A stretch of DNA of 64,000 nucleotides from Sternotherus odoratus (taxonomy: Eukaryota; Chordata; Testudines; Kinosternidae), in NCBI GenBank assembly GCA_032164245.1, contig JAVMKO010000003.1, positions 94,363,890-94,427,889 on the forward strand, in the 5' to 3' direction. The translations under genes were made by a program, and so were the position numbers. Below the pieces are notes generated by a model that was not told the origin of the DNA, ran no database searches, and worked only from the letters and a program-made list of their open reading frames with translations. Positions 12,556-24,500 of this stretch are shown here, one piece after another; position 1 is the stretch's first letter; each line of letters opens with the position of its first letter.

Positions 12556-15500
12556 GTAAGGAATTGACTGTTTTCATTTCCCTTCATTTCCTGTTATTTT
12601 TACTTCTTAAATAACCTGATAAAATATAGAATTTGCTAATAATTTTTTTCTTTCTATATGTCTTCTCCAGGTTATGGGCAGGTATGATAAGTAAGGGGAT
12701 TTTACAGGTTTAGCTAAGGGCCTAGATTTGGCTTAAAATTTTTATTACTGGTGGTGATGTGTGAGAGAAAACTTTAGCTTGACTCTTAGGGAAGGTCTAC
12801 ACTACGGGGCTAAGTCAACTTAGGTTATTCAGTAATGTAGCTGGTTGGAGTTGAGGTACCTTAGTTCGACTTATTGCAGTGTCTACACTATGCTGGGTCA
12901 ACTTACCTTATGCCTCTTGGTCTGACGGAGTACCAATCTTCACTAGACCTGCTAAATCGACCCCTGGTGGATCGGTCGCTGCAGTGTCGATCCACGGTAA
13001 GTGGAGACAAGACTCTAACATGAGTGTGCAGGTCTAGAAGTTAAAGATTTTACATCCCTAGAAGAAACAAAACTAGAAAACAGCTTTGAAAAATGGAGGA
13101 AAAGATGCAGGTTATGCATTTGAAAGAATGGAAAATAGGAGAAAAAATATGAGAGAGACTATAAAAGCAAGGGAGACATTATTTAAGCCTTGGCATCTAA
13201 ATTTTTACCCTTGAGTATTCAGCGATGTTTTGGTGTCAGGGAAATTAGTGGCACCTGGACTAGAGAGTTAGGCAGTCGGAGGGAGGTAGTGGCATGACAG
13301 CAGGGGAATGGAATCAATGGAGATTGAGGAAGAAGCAAGAGCTCTATATGGTTTGTGGTGTACCGGAAATGCTGCAAAATTTGATCAAACAGCAGTTTGT
13401 GTGATGCACCACTTAATAGTTAGTAGTAATACCAGAGGGGTTAGGTAGCAACTTCTATTGATGAGAGACACAAGCTTTCGAACTTACACAGAGCTCTTCT
13501 TCAGGTTGGAGAAATATGACTTTTCTCTGAGTGTGCTTCCTACATCTGAAGAAGAGCACCTAATTAATGCCAAATCATATAATAAAAAGTAACATTATAA
13601 TTAACAATAACAGCAACCCACTGTTGGTATTTGTGTTATACCATGTGGAAATCCATATTTTCTAATGGACTTAGAACTCTTTTCTGTAACTCAGAGTATG
13701 AGCAGAGGGGGAATCTTTGTCACATGCTGAGCATTACAGAGTTCTTGATTGCTCCGGCTGCAGAGCTGCCTGTGTACAAAAGTCAGGAGACAGCCATAAA
13801 TTAGAGAAGCTGCCGCCTTTGCCGCATCTCTCTGAGCAGTGCATTCTAGATTGTGTTACATCTTGAGGAGTTGCAGAAACTCACCACGTGTTTCTGAATT
13901 TTCCATATGATTTGGATAGAAACGTTCAGTGGTATAGGATGTTCCAACAAGTGCAATGAACTATGGCAACTTTTTCTCAATAACTTATTTTGAAGTAAAT
14001 GGAGATTTGATAAGATCCTCTTTTACTCATTTTCTCTTTTAGTTGGGAGATGCAAATTTTAAAGTGTTGGTAAAATATAGATCAGTAGCATGATATTAAT
14101 ATGTTGAATTGTATGCAATAGGTCTAACTTTTCCTTTAGCTCCTTACAACAAAATAACAGTAGCTTTTCAGGAATTTTGCCTTTCTCCTATTTCTGTAGA
14201 AATAAACATCTACGATAGAAATTAAAGTCAAGTTGACAGAACTGTAAGTTCAAATAATATTAGAGGTCAGATATGTGTAAGCATTTTTGTTGGTGCCTTA
14301 CTCTAAAACTATCTCTTATTTTTTAGTTCTACAAACACGTTGTACAGAGTGTTGAGAAATTCATTCAAAAGGTATGTAACTTGAACGTATTGTATTGCAT
14401 AACACAGGTCATAGAACTTCACTCAGTGATTCCTGCATTGAACCCTGTAATTCTTATAAAGGAATTAATTAAAAAAAAGAAAGTTTTCATAAACATTACA
14501 GAAAAACCTTTCATAGTTAACAGTGTGACACTAAAAGTTAACGATGTCACACAAATATAGAACCACAAACAGAACTAGGCATGGTATAATTTATGAAAGT
14601 GATACTAACCTTGTATCAAGTGCAGACATGTATGCTTATCAGTAAAAGTAGTTGGAAGTTAAGGATGCCTGATGGTTATTCAGGATAAGGGTGGAAATAT
14701 GTGGGATCTAGGAAGTGAAAGAGAGGTAGTTGACGTGAAAAGCGTGAATTAATGGATGTAGTGTGTACATTGGATGTTTGGATGACTTTTATTTCCTTGC
14801 TTTTTATGATTTCATTGGTGATAGGTACAATGTATTTATCAAAATGCTAAGTTAGTGATATTGTAATGGGAATGTTTTGAAATACGCATGGTACTTCTTC
14901 AAATGATAGCACATGTGCATTCCATTTCAGTCGTGCGCACATGCCCAGTGAACTGTTGCTGGAGAATATTACCTCAACGGTACCCATCAAGGCTGAGCAT
15001 ATGCCCTCTGCTCCTTCATGCTGCTCTATGATGGTGTATAGGGCAGAGCCTCCCCTCCGACCCTTTCTCTGTTCCTCTTATCGCCCACAATGGTTGCTGG
15101 AACATTCTTCCTTGCTTCTGCAAGTTCTTCGAGTAGATACAGATGTGTATTCCACTTATTTCTGTACGTGCCCAACACACTGCAGCTGGGAATTTTGCCA
15201 AGCAGTACACGCAGAGAGGTGGCACTCCCCCCTCGTGGCTGTTGCAGCGCCACCCAAATCCATCTCAGTTCTGTCTTGTTGTCTATAGCTGGTGTCCGAG
15301 ATCTGTGTGGCTGTCATGTCACAAATAGTCTTAGTCTAGTTCTTGTTGTATGTAGTTAGTAGTTAATGCTAGTTGTAGGGCTGTCAAGCTATTAAAAAAA
15401 TCTCATGATTAATCGCACTGTTAAATAATAGAATACTGTTTATTTAACTGTTTTTGGATATTTTCTACATTTTCAAATATGTTGATTTCAATTACAACAC

Positions 15501-18500
15501 CATACAAAGTATTCAGTGTTCACTTTATATTATTTTTGATTACAAATATCTGCACTGTAAAAAAAACAATGAAAATAGTATTTTTTAATTCACCTAATAC
15601 AAATACTGTTGCACAATTCTTTATTTTGAAAGTTGAACTTACAAATGTAGATTTATGTACCAAAAAAACCTGCATTCAAAAACAAAACAGTGTCAAACTT
15701 TAGAGCCTACAAGTGCACCCAGTCCTACTTCTTGTTCAGACAGTCGCTCAGGCAGACAAGTTTGTTTACATTTGTAGGAGATAATGCTGCCTGCATCTTG
15801 TTTACAATGTCACCTGAAAGTGAGAACAGTCATTTGCATACCATTGTTGTAGCTATGGTTGCAAGATATTTATGTGCTTGATGTGCTAAAGATTTATATG
15901 TCCCTTCATGCATCAACCATCATTCCACAGGACATGAGTTCATGCTGGTGATGGATTCTGCTCGATAGTGATCCGAAGTAGCATGGACTGACGCATGTTC
16001 ATTTTCGTCGTCTGAGTCAGATGCCACCAACAGAAAGTTGATTTTCTTTGTTAGTGGTTCGGGTTCTATAGTTTCGGTGTCAGAATGTTGCTCTTTTAAG
16101 ACTTCTGAGAGCATGCTTTCAGATTTTGGAATGGCAATTCAGAATCTTAAACCTTGGGTCTAGTGTTGCAGCTATTTTTAGAAATCTGATATTGGAACCT
16201 TCTTTGTGTTTTGTCGTATCTGCAGTGAAAGTGTTCTTAAATCAAACAATATATATATGCTAAGTAGGTTGTTATCTGAGACTGCAACATATTTTGTGTT
16301 ATGGTAGAATGTGGGTATAACTGTGGATAGGAGACATACAGTTTTCTCCAAGGAGTTCAGTCACAAATTTAATTAACACAATTTTTTTAATGAACATCTG
16401 CATGGAAGCATGTCCTCTGGAATGCTGGTCGAAGCATGAAGCAGCATACCGTATATACTCGAGTATAAGCCGAGTTTTTCAGCCCACTTTTTGGGCTGAA
16501 AAAAGCCGCCTCGGCTTATACTCGAGTCAGTGAAAAATGTGCGCCCCGGTTCCTCCCCTCCCCGCCGGACAAAAAAAAAAAAAAAAAGCGCCTCGCTCTC
16601 CCGTCCCCGCCGCGCGGGCGGGCTGCCGGGAGCGTCCCGGTTCCCCCCTCCCCGCCGCGGGAGTATAATTATACTAATTATCTAAATTATCCTTTAGATA
16701 ATTAGTATAAGTGAGAAACCAGGTAAGAGATAATGCTGAAAGACTTAGAGCTGAAAGACTTAGGCAGCATATTAGACACATGAGTTTACAATGTGCTATA
16801 AATATGTGTATGGACTGCATGAGCCAAGAAGATAAGGTAACAGTATCTATCCGTACAGCTTCCGTGCAGACACTCCTGAAATATTGCTCATGGGCATCAT
16901 GAGGTGGGAATTATATTGCTGACAGATTAGAGGCATTCCAGAGAAGAACAACAAAAGTGATAGGAGGTGCAGGGGTTGAGATTTGAAGAAAGTTTAGAAA
17001 GTCTAAATACATAGAGCTGGTTTAAGCAATGACTGAAGAAGAAAAGAAAGATCTTAGTGTTCAAGATAAGTATTCAGGGATGTAAACAACCAGGAGAGGA
17101 AGGAATTCATTATATATATATATACTGGGTTATAAATGGGATAAAACAAATGGAAAAATTAAGGTGCATATCCAGAAAAAATCTTGATAATGAGTACTAT
17201 TAGGTTGTGGACCACTTTTCCTGGGGAAATGGTAGTATCAGCAATATCTTGAAACTTAAAACTGACTTTCCAAATTGCTAGGAAATGTATTGTAGAGATA
17301 CAGACTACAAGATGTTTAATGTCTCTTATTTCTGTGACTCTGATAGGAAGGTTACACTATTGTGTTTAAGATTCTAATTGCAAAATATATTTGAGAATAT
17401 TTTATGAAGGCTCTTAGGTTTCATTTATTTCTTAGGCCTGTTCTGTACACACAGTTGCACAAGTTTAAAGTTGTGTGTTTAAACTGATTTAGCTAAACAA
17501 GCATAAATGCCTGTGAGACTCTCTTAAATCAAGTCAAAACCTGGTCCATATTGTTTTAGGTTGCATCAGTAAAAGTACAGATGCAAGATGAACAGATATA
17601 AGAGTGGCTGCACAAAGGTTTCCACCAGTTTATCTAAATCTGTCTTTAAACTGATTTTAGTTACAGTGGTTCAGCTTTGTGCATTCACAAGACCTTGTGA
17701 AGTAATTTCTCCTGTGTAAAGTTTCCTTTGTAACTAGGATGATATTTTTATTCATCAGTGATCTTATAGGTACTATACCATTTGTATATAATATTAGTTT
17801 CAAATTTTCCCAAAGTTTTAAAATAGGTACAATTGACATCTTCTCAAATAAACAAGCATATGAGTATTAGGGACAGAAATAGTTAATAATTTGCTATTTT
17901 GATTGTAGCTTTGTCATATTGCTCACAGGAACTTAAAATGAGCCAGCATTTTGAATGAGTGATTAAGAAAGAAAAAAAGTATAGAAACATACTAATATCC
18001 AACCCCAACTCCTTTTGTTGACGTTCTTTCTGCCTGGTCATTAGTGCACTGCTTTTTATCTGACCAGGGTACAGTAGCATTATATTTCAAAACTGTATGA
18101 TCTTCCTTGTTTTAGTTTAAAATCGCCAGACTTTTTGATTATAAGTTCAGTTTTTTTGAAATATTGTGAAATTTGATATTCAGCATGATGCATATAAGAG
18201 CTGAAAATTTGAATGAGGTTGTAATAATTGAGATGGCTTCAGATTTATCACATGTATACAGTGCAAAGTTATTAGATATAAAATGTATTTTTTTAAAAAT
18301 AGTATATATATTTAAAGTCTTATTGTTATGATGTTGATACCCATAGAAGTTTGACTAATTAAAAATTATGGTGCACTGTCACAAGCATTTACTTGTATTG
18401 GTAAATCAATTTGTAAAATGTAAGGAGTGGAAAAATCTAATCATTTGAGATTTTGTTGATATTTTCTGTCCTTGGGCACTTAACTGTATGATTTTGTTCT

Positions 18501-21500
18501 TTTTCAATTATACATTATTTTTAAACTATCTTCTTTGTGCAGTGCAAACCAGAATACAAGGTGCCTGGTCTCTATGTCATTGACTCTATTGTGCGACAGT
18601 CCCGGCATCAGTTTGGGCAAGAGAAGGATGTGTTTGCTCCTAGATTCAGCAATAATATCATCAGCACTTTCCAGAATTTATACCGTTGTCCTGGGGATGA
18701 CAAGGTATGTTTCTTCCTAAACTAACACAATTATTAGAATATCATCTTTTCAAAGAAAATTAAAAAGATTTGGTGACATTAGTGTTTTATTATAGCAGAC
18801 CTAAATGTAACCCTTATCATTTCTTCTTAAGGAAATTTTTAAAAAAATCTGAAAGCATATCTGGTTTGAGGGAGAACAGTATCCAATTAGATCCAGGGGC
18901 ACCTCTACTTAGGGTGCTTGTAAAGAGAAACAATTGGTTGAAATGAAGTTTCTATATGAGAAAAGAGCGCCAGTTCTATGAAGCCCTGGTCTACACTGGG
19001 GGTGGGGGTGTGAATCGACCTATTATACCCAACTTCGGCTATGTGAATAGCGTAGCTGAGGTCAATGTATGCAGATCGACTTTCCTTGGCATCTTCACGA
19101 CGTTGAGTTGCTCTGAGCGCGGTGGAGTTCCAGAGTTGATGGGAGAGCGCTCGGGGATCAATTTATCCCGTCTAAACTGAGACGTGATAAATCAATCCCC
19201 GATAGATTGATCGATGTCTAGTGTAGACCTACCCTAGAAGTGTACTGCAAAGGAATATCCCCCTGCCTATTGTGAGGAAGTAGATGGGAAGTTTCTGCAA
19301 AGTGTATGGACGGAGGTGATTGGCTATGTATTCTCAGGATTGGCTATGTATTCTTACACATTTTGGTTCAGAATTGGAAAAGAGAGAAGCAGCAATGCAG
19401 AACACTTTCCAAATTTCATATCCAGTATGAAAAAACTGCATTGGTAAAATTTAGTATAGTCTTGAAATGCATAGAATTATGAATTATATGAAATACATTT
19501 GAAAGAAAGTACAACATTTATTTGTAGTAGAATCCTTATGCCAATTTTATGTTTGGCAGAGCTGACGGGGAGATGGTAAAGATGTTTTAAGCTATCCTTC
19601 CACTACTTTGATTGTGATGACAGCCAGGAACTGAGTAGTTCTAACTTTCACTGTACGGAGGGGTTCTTTTGGGGTCTTTCCAGCGAGCCAGTGTCATTGC
19701 CAGACTGTCCCTATGCAGGAGGGAGGTAACAGGAGGCACAGCCAGCTCTACCCCAGCCAAGGAATCTTCCACACTTAGGTGTTGATTGAAAATACACTTA
19801 GTGTATGCCCAATAGAACGTTAACAAATCAAAAGCAGTTTTTCTGGGAACACACAAAAGCATTCAAGGAAGGCTATTTCTGTACCATATTCAACTTTCTA
19901 TCTCCTGAAATTTCTGTGCTAGAGTTGTTTGTTAGAAGGCTGCAAGAACATGCAAGGAGATTTTATAACATGGAAAATTACTCTCTCTCTTCCCTTGTTC
20001 CCAACTCCAAGTCACTTTGTTTTTTAAAAGTTGCTAAATGTAGTTTTGTTCAAAGTTTCAAAAATAAGAGTTAAAACACAGGAAATTTCAGCATAATTGA
20101 AGGTTTTGGAGAGCTAAGAGCAACTCAAAACAGGTTTAGGATGGAAACACCTTTTGTAAGCTTAAGTTGATTTAAAATGATCTAGTTAAATTGATGTCAC
20201 AGTTTTCTTTATGAAATTGCAAAGACTATGGTTTCATAGTTTCTTGCATACTGCTAAAGGAAACTGACATCTAAGTCCAAAGTTCATCTCTATTACTGCA
20301 GTACTTTATAATTACTGTAATTTGGTGCAAAAGGTCTTCCAGATTAATACTTTTAAATACACTACTTCATCAACAAAATTACATTTTAAAAATAGCCTCT
20401 AGCATGACTTACACACATGCAGTTTTGGGCTCCTCTGCTGTCTCAGCGCAGTAGGTAACTGTCATTATTCTGAGTTGTGCACATTTCAGTGGACATAAAT
20501 GATGCTGGTGCTCAAGAGGTAGATAAACTTGAGCCATGTTTAATATGTGCTTGTATTAAAATGCTAGTATGCTTTTAAATACGCAAGACTTTCTACCTTC
20601 ATAAATTGACAGTATCAAACATGATAGTTGTCATCGTAGTTTTCTAGCATTAATGCTTTTGCTGTCCTATTTTTCCTTTAGAGTAAAATTGTTAGAGTGC
20701 TAAATTTGTGGCAGAAGAATAATGTATTCAAGAGTGAAATTATTCAGCCTCTTCTGGATATGGCAGCAGGAATTCCTCCTCCAGTTGTGACTCCAGTCTT
20801 GCCCAGTACAACAGCTGCTATGAGCAACAATACACCAGGTAAAGGAAAATGGGATAAAAGTCTCTCAGTGAATTGGAAAGCTTGCTTCAACATTTGGAAC
20901 AGAATTTTCTGTTCAGCTGTCGTTTGCCAGCTTGAAATTGGACCAGAATTTTCACTAGCCTTCATGCAAGTATTAAAACTAAATTGAATGGTTTGAAGGA
21001 CGAAAGTTGATCTAATAACTAACTGGTATGTCGGTCAGGGAAGTACCATAAATAGAAAGTGACCATGCCAGTTACATTTACTTTCCAACCACACATGCTT
21101 TCTTTAATTGTAATATGCAGTTTGTCCAAGGGTGAATTGATTTAAATCAGAGCAATTTAAATTACTGATTTTAATCATGAGTTAAATGATCAAGTGATAA
21201 ATCTTGATTTAAATAATTTCAATCTTGTTTTGCATTTGTACTTTTAAGTTATCTTCCTAGAGAAGAGTTGAGTCTCATTAAAATGTTCAATTGCAATATA
21301 ATGTAGACCAGGGATTGACACCTGCCGCCCACCAGGGAAAGCTGCTGGCAGGCTGGGACAGTTTGTTTACCTGCAGCATACGCAGGTTGGGCCGATCATA
21401 GCTCCTCCCACTGGCTGCGGTTTGCCATCCCAGGCCAATGGGGGCTGCGGGAAGAGTTGCAGGCTGAGGGATGTTTCTGTTCATAGATCAGAAGAGGAAA

Positions 21501-24500
21501 GCAATCTTTCCTGTTTTTTCAGCTTCCATTCAGTTTCTTAACTTTGAATGAGCTGGTCATTGAACTGAACTAGTTGAAGAAAATATTCTCTCTTCACCTG
21601 CAAAAGAGGCTTCTGCTGTCAGAATTTGGTTTAGCACCTCTACAAACTGTAGTTCTGTGTACTTAGCCAGTGACTTCCACTTCAGTATTTGACTTTCTTA
21701 AAATTTTTGACAACAGACGTATTACTTACTGTTAATTTTGTAATTTGATTTAAATTATTGTACAGTAGACTCCCCATTATCCGGGCTCGGGTTAACTGGG
21801 CTGCGGATTAACTGGGACGTCTAACAGGGTTAGGCAGGGGAAGCCCTAAAACGGCGGCGGGCTGAGCACTTAGCCTATGGCCGTTTTGGGGTTTCTCCCA
21901 CTGGCCCCTTGCCAGCTGGGGTCTCAGCTCCTGCTGCTAGCCTGGGTGTAGGAAGCCCAGGCTGGCAGTGGGAGCTGAGACCCCGGCTGTCAGGAGCCTG
22001 GGGGGAAAGCCCAACGCGGCAGCGGGCTGAGCACTCAACCTGCAGCAGCTTTGGGGTTTCCCCCTAGGCTCCTGCCAGCTGGGGTCTCAGCCCGCTGCCA
22101 GCCTGGGCTTCCTATACCCAGACTGGCTGCGGGCTGAGACCCCGGCTGGCAAGAATCCAGCGGGGGGAACCCCAAAGCCGCGGCAGACTGAGCGCTCAAC
22201 CCGCCGCTGCTTTGAGGTTTCCCCTGCAGGCTCCTGCCAGCCGGGGTCCCGCCGCCTGCCCCAGTCAGCTCCTGCTGCTAGCCTGGGTGTAGGAAGCCCA
22301 GGCTAGCAGCGGGAGCTGAGACCCCAGCTGGCAAGGGGCCAGCGGGGGAAACCCCAAAGCAGCAGCAGGCTCAGCGCTCAGCCTGCCGTCACTTTGGGGT
22401 TTCTCCCACTGGCCCCTTACCAGCCGCGGTCCCGCCGCCTGCCCATCTGCTCCTGCTGTCAGCCTGGGTTCCCTACACCCAGGCTGGCAGCGGTAGCTGA
22501 GTGGGGCAGGCGGCAGGACCCCGGGTGGCAGGAGCCTGGGGAGAGAGCCCAAAGCAGCAGCGGGCTGAGCGCTTAGCCTGCTGCCGCTTTGGGCTTTCCC
22601 CCCAGGCTCCTGCCACCCGGGGTCTCAGCTCCTGCTGTCAGCCTGGGTTCCCTACACCCAGGCTGACAGCGGGAGATGACTAGGGCAGGCGGCAGGACCC
22701 TGGCTGGCAAGGGGCCTGCAGGGGAAACCCCAAAGCAGCGCAGGGCTAAGCACTCCGCCTGCCACTGCTTTGGGGTTTCTCCTGCTGGCCCCTTGCCAGC
22801 TTTGGTCTCAGTTCCCCTTGCTAGCCTGGGTGTAGGAAGCCCAGGCTGGCAGCGGGAGCTGAGACCCCCCGCTGGCAGGAGCCTGGGGGGAGGGGGAGAT
22901 GGACGGACTCTAAAGCCGCAGCAGGTTGAGCACTCAGCCAGCTGCCGCTTCTCCACCCGCTGCGGCTTTAGAGTTTCCCCGAGGCTCCTGCCAGCGGGGT
23001 GTCTCAGCTCCCACTGCCAGCCTGGGCTTCCTATACCCAGGTTAGCAGGGGGAGCTGACTGGGGCAGGTGTTGGGACCTCCCCCTCCCCCGCCGCAGGGC
23101 CAGCGGACGCACCCCCCACACCCCCGTCTTCCCCGAGGTCCCCACAGTAGACTCTTGATTATCCTGGATTTTATTAACCGGGATTAAGGTTTTCCCGATC
23201 ATCCCGGATAATCGGGAGTCTACTGTAATAGATTATTGTAAATTTACATGTTGTTATAGGTTGTCATTTCAAACTTAATTATAAATAGGTTTATTGAAAA
23301 AATCTATTGAAATTTAAAATATCCAATTTAAATTAAAAAAAAACAAGTTTTTTCAACAAACTTCAGTTTTTTTCAGCCACCCTGGTTTATCCAATAAAAA
23401 ATGGGTTTATGGTTGCAAATACAAATGATGGGTCAGTGAAAAATTGTATGGAACCTCATTAAACATTGGTGCCATAAATGTGTGATTCTCTTATTGAAGA
23501 TCATTGTCTTGCATTTACTTCAAGCAGAAATCGTATTTCTGTTTGCTGTATGTATTATCATACTTAACTGATAATCTAAGGAATCGCCCTGACATTGCCT
23601 ATTGACAGGAAGTTTGATTTCTTCTGTTTATGTAGACTTCATTATACTGATATACATTAAATAATTTAAATGTGCGCTATTTATGTAGAAAATCCAAAAT
23701 CTAGATAAACTTGTTTATACCCATGAAACTCTTGTATTTTTCATTTGTGTGTGCGTGTGTGTATGTAGATATATGTATATAGCTTATGTGAACTAGGTGA
23801 GTGCTTTGCTTGAGCTTCATATCTCTTGTGTGCATTTTTTTATATTTGTACTCTTTTTACTGTATTAAACTGCTGGTATCATCCTTTTTTACCGTACTAA
23901 AACTTTTTTCTCCATAGAGCAGGGAAAAGGCGGCGGGGTGGGAGGAGGGAGATGACGGGGCTCAGTATGGAGGGAGCTTGCTGGCAGCAGCTGCTGTCTC
24001 AACTTATTGATCTACTTAAAAAGGCAGTGTACTTAGAGTAGGGTCAGCATACTTAGAAGGGGCAATGTGCATTTCCCTCTCTCTCTCTGCCATGCCGTGC
24101 GTGGATCATCCCTCCATTCATGCTACCTTGTAGAATGTGAAGCTACATTAACAGCAACGTGTTAACCCTTGAGGGCTCAGCAGAGTTCTAGTTCATCATT
24201 TAGCAGTAAGGCATTCCCTGGAAAATATCCCACCCTCTAACTTCACCACTTCAACCAAGTTTCACAATCAACATTGCTGTGTACAGTAGTAAATTGCTTG
24301 TTTAAAACTTATACTATGTATATGTGGTGGTGGTGGTGGTCTTTTGTCTGTCAAAAAAAGTTTCCCTGGAATTTAACCCCCCCATTTCGATTAATTGTTA
24401 TGGGAAAATTGGATTCGCTTAACATTGTTTTGCTTTTAAGTAGCATTTTTCAGGAACATAACTACAAGATTAAGTGAGGAGTTAGTCATACAAACACAAT

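Larger units (their letters stand above)
12556..14326 (+). other. SCAF8: SCAF8 intron 2
   Basis: 1.77 kb. It holds a Harbinger-like MITE (12789-13015) and a Penelope-like terminal fragment (about 13430-13565). Nothing else recognised. Confidence 0.85.
14372..18542 (+). other. SCAF8: SCAF8 intron 3
   Basis: 4.2 kb. It contains a dispersed repeat at 14895-15365, a truncated fold-back hAT relic at 15378-16446, a palindromic element at 16447-16712, a CR1-like LINE fragment about 16900-17225 and a weak MITE-like stretch 17432-17695. 17700-18540 is AT-rich with nothing recognised. Confidence 0.85.
21120..23400. repeat. AT-rich gatttaaatc repeat, interrupted twice
   Basis: 21120-21230 resembles the head of the repeat at 8570, and AT-rich sequence resumes at 23226-23400. 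Between them sit a hAT head and the Tigger-like element, so this is an older host repeat. Boundaries approximate. Confidence 0.4.

Noticed and set aside
20839..20987. Extension of SCAF8 exon 5 past 20838 as a longer coding exon
   Set aside because: A clean gtaaag donor and exact phase with exon 6 show the exon ends at 20838; the downstream 49 codons have no family resemblance.
22265..23202. Open frames up to 209 codons
   Set aside because: They fall in the palindromic interior of the Tigger-like element; both strands are open and read as low-complexity repeats.
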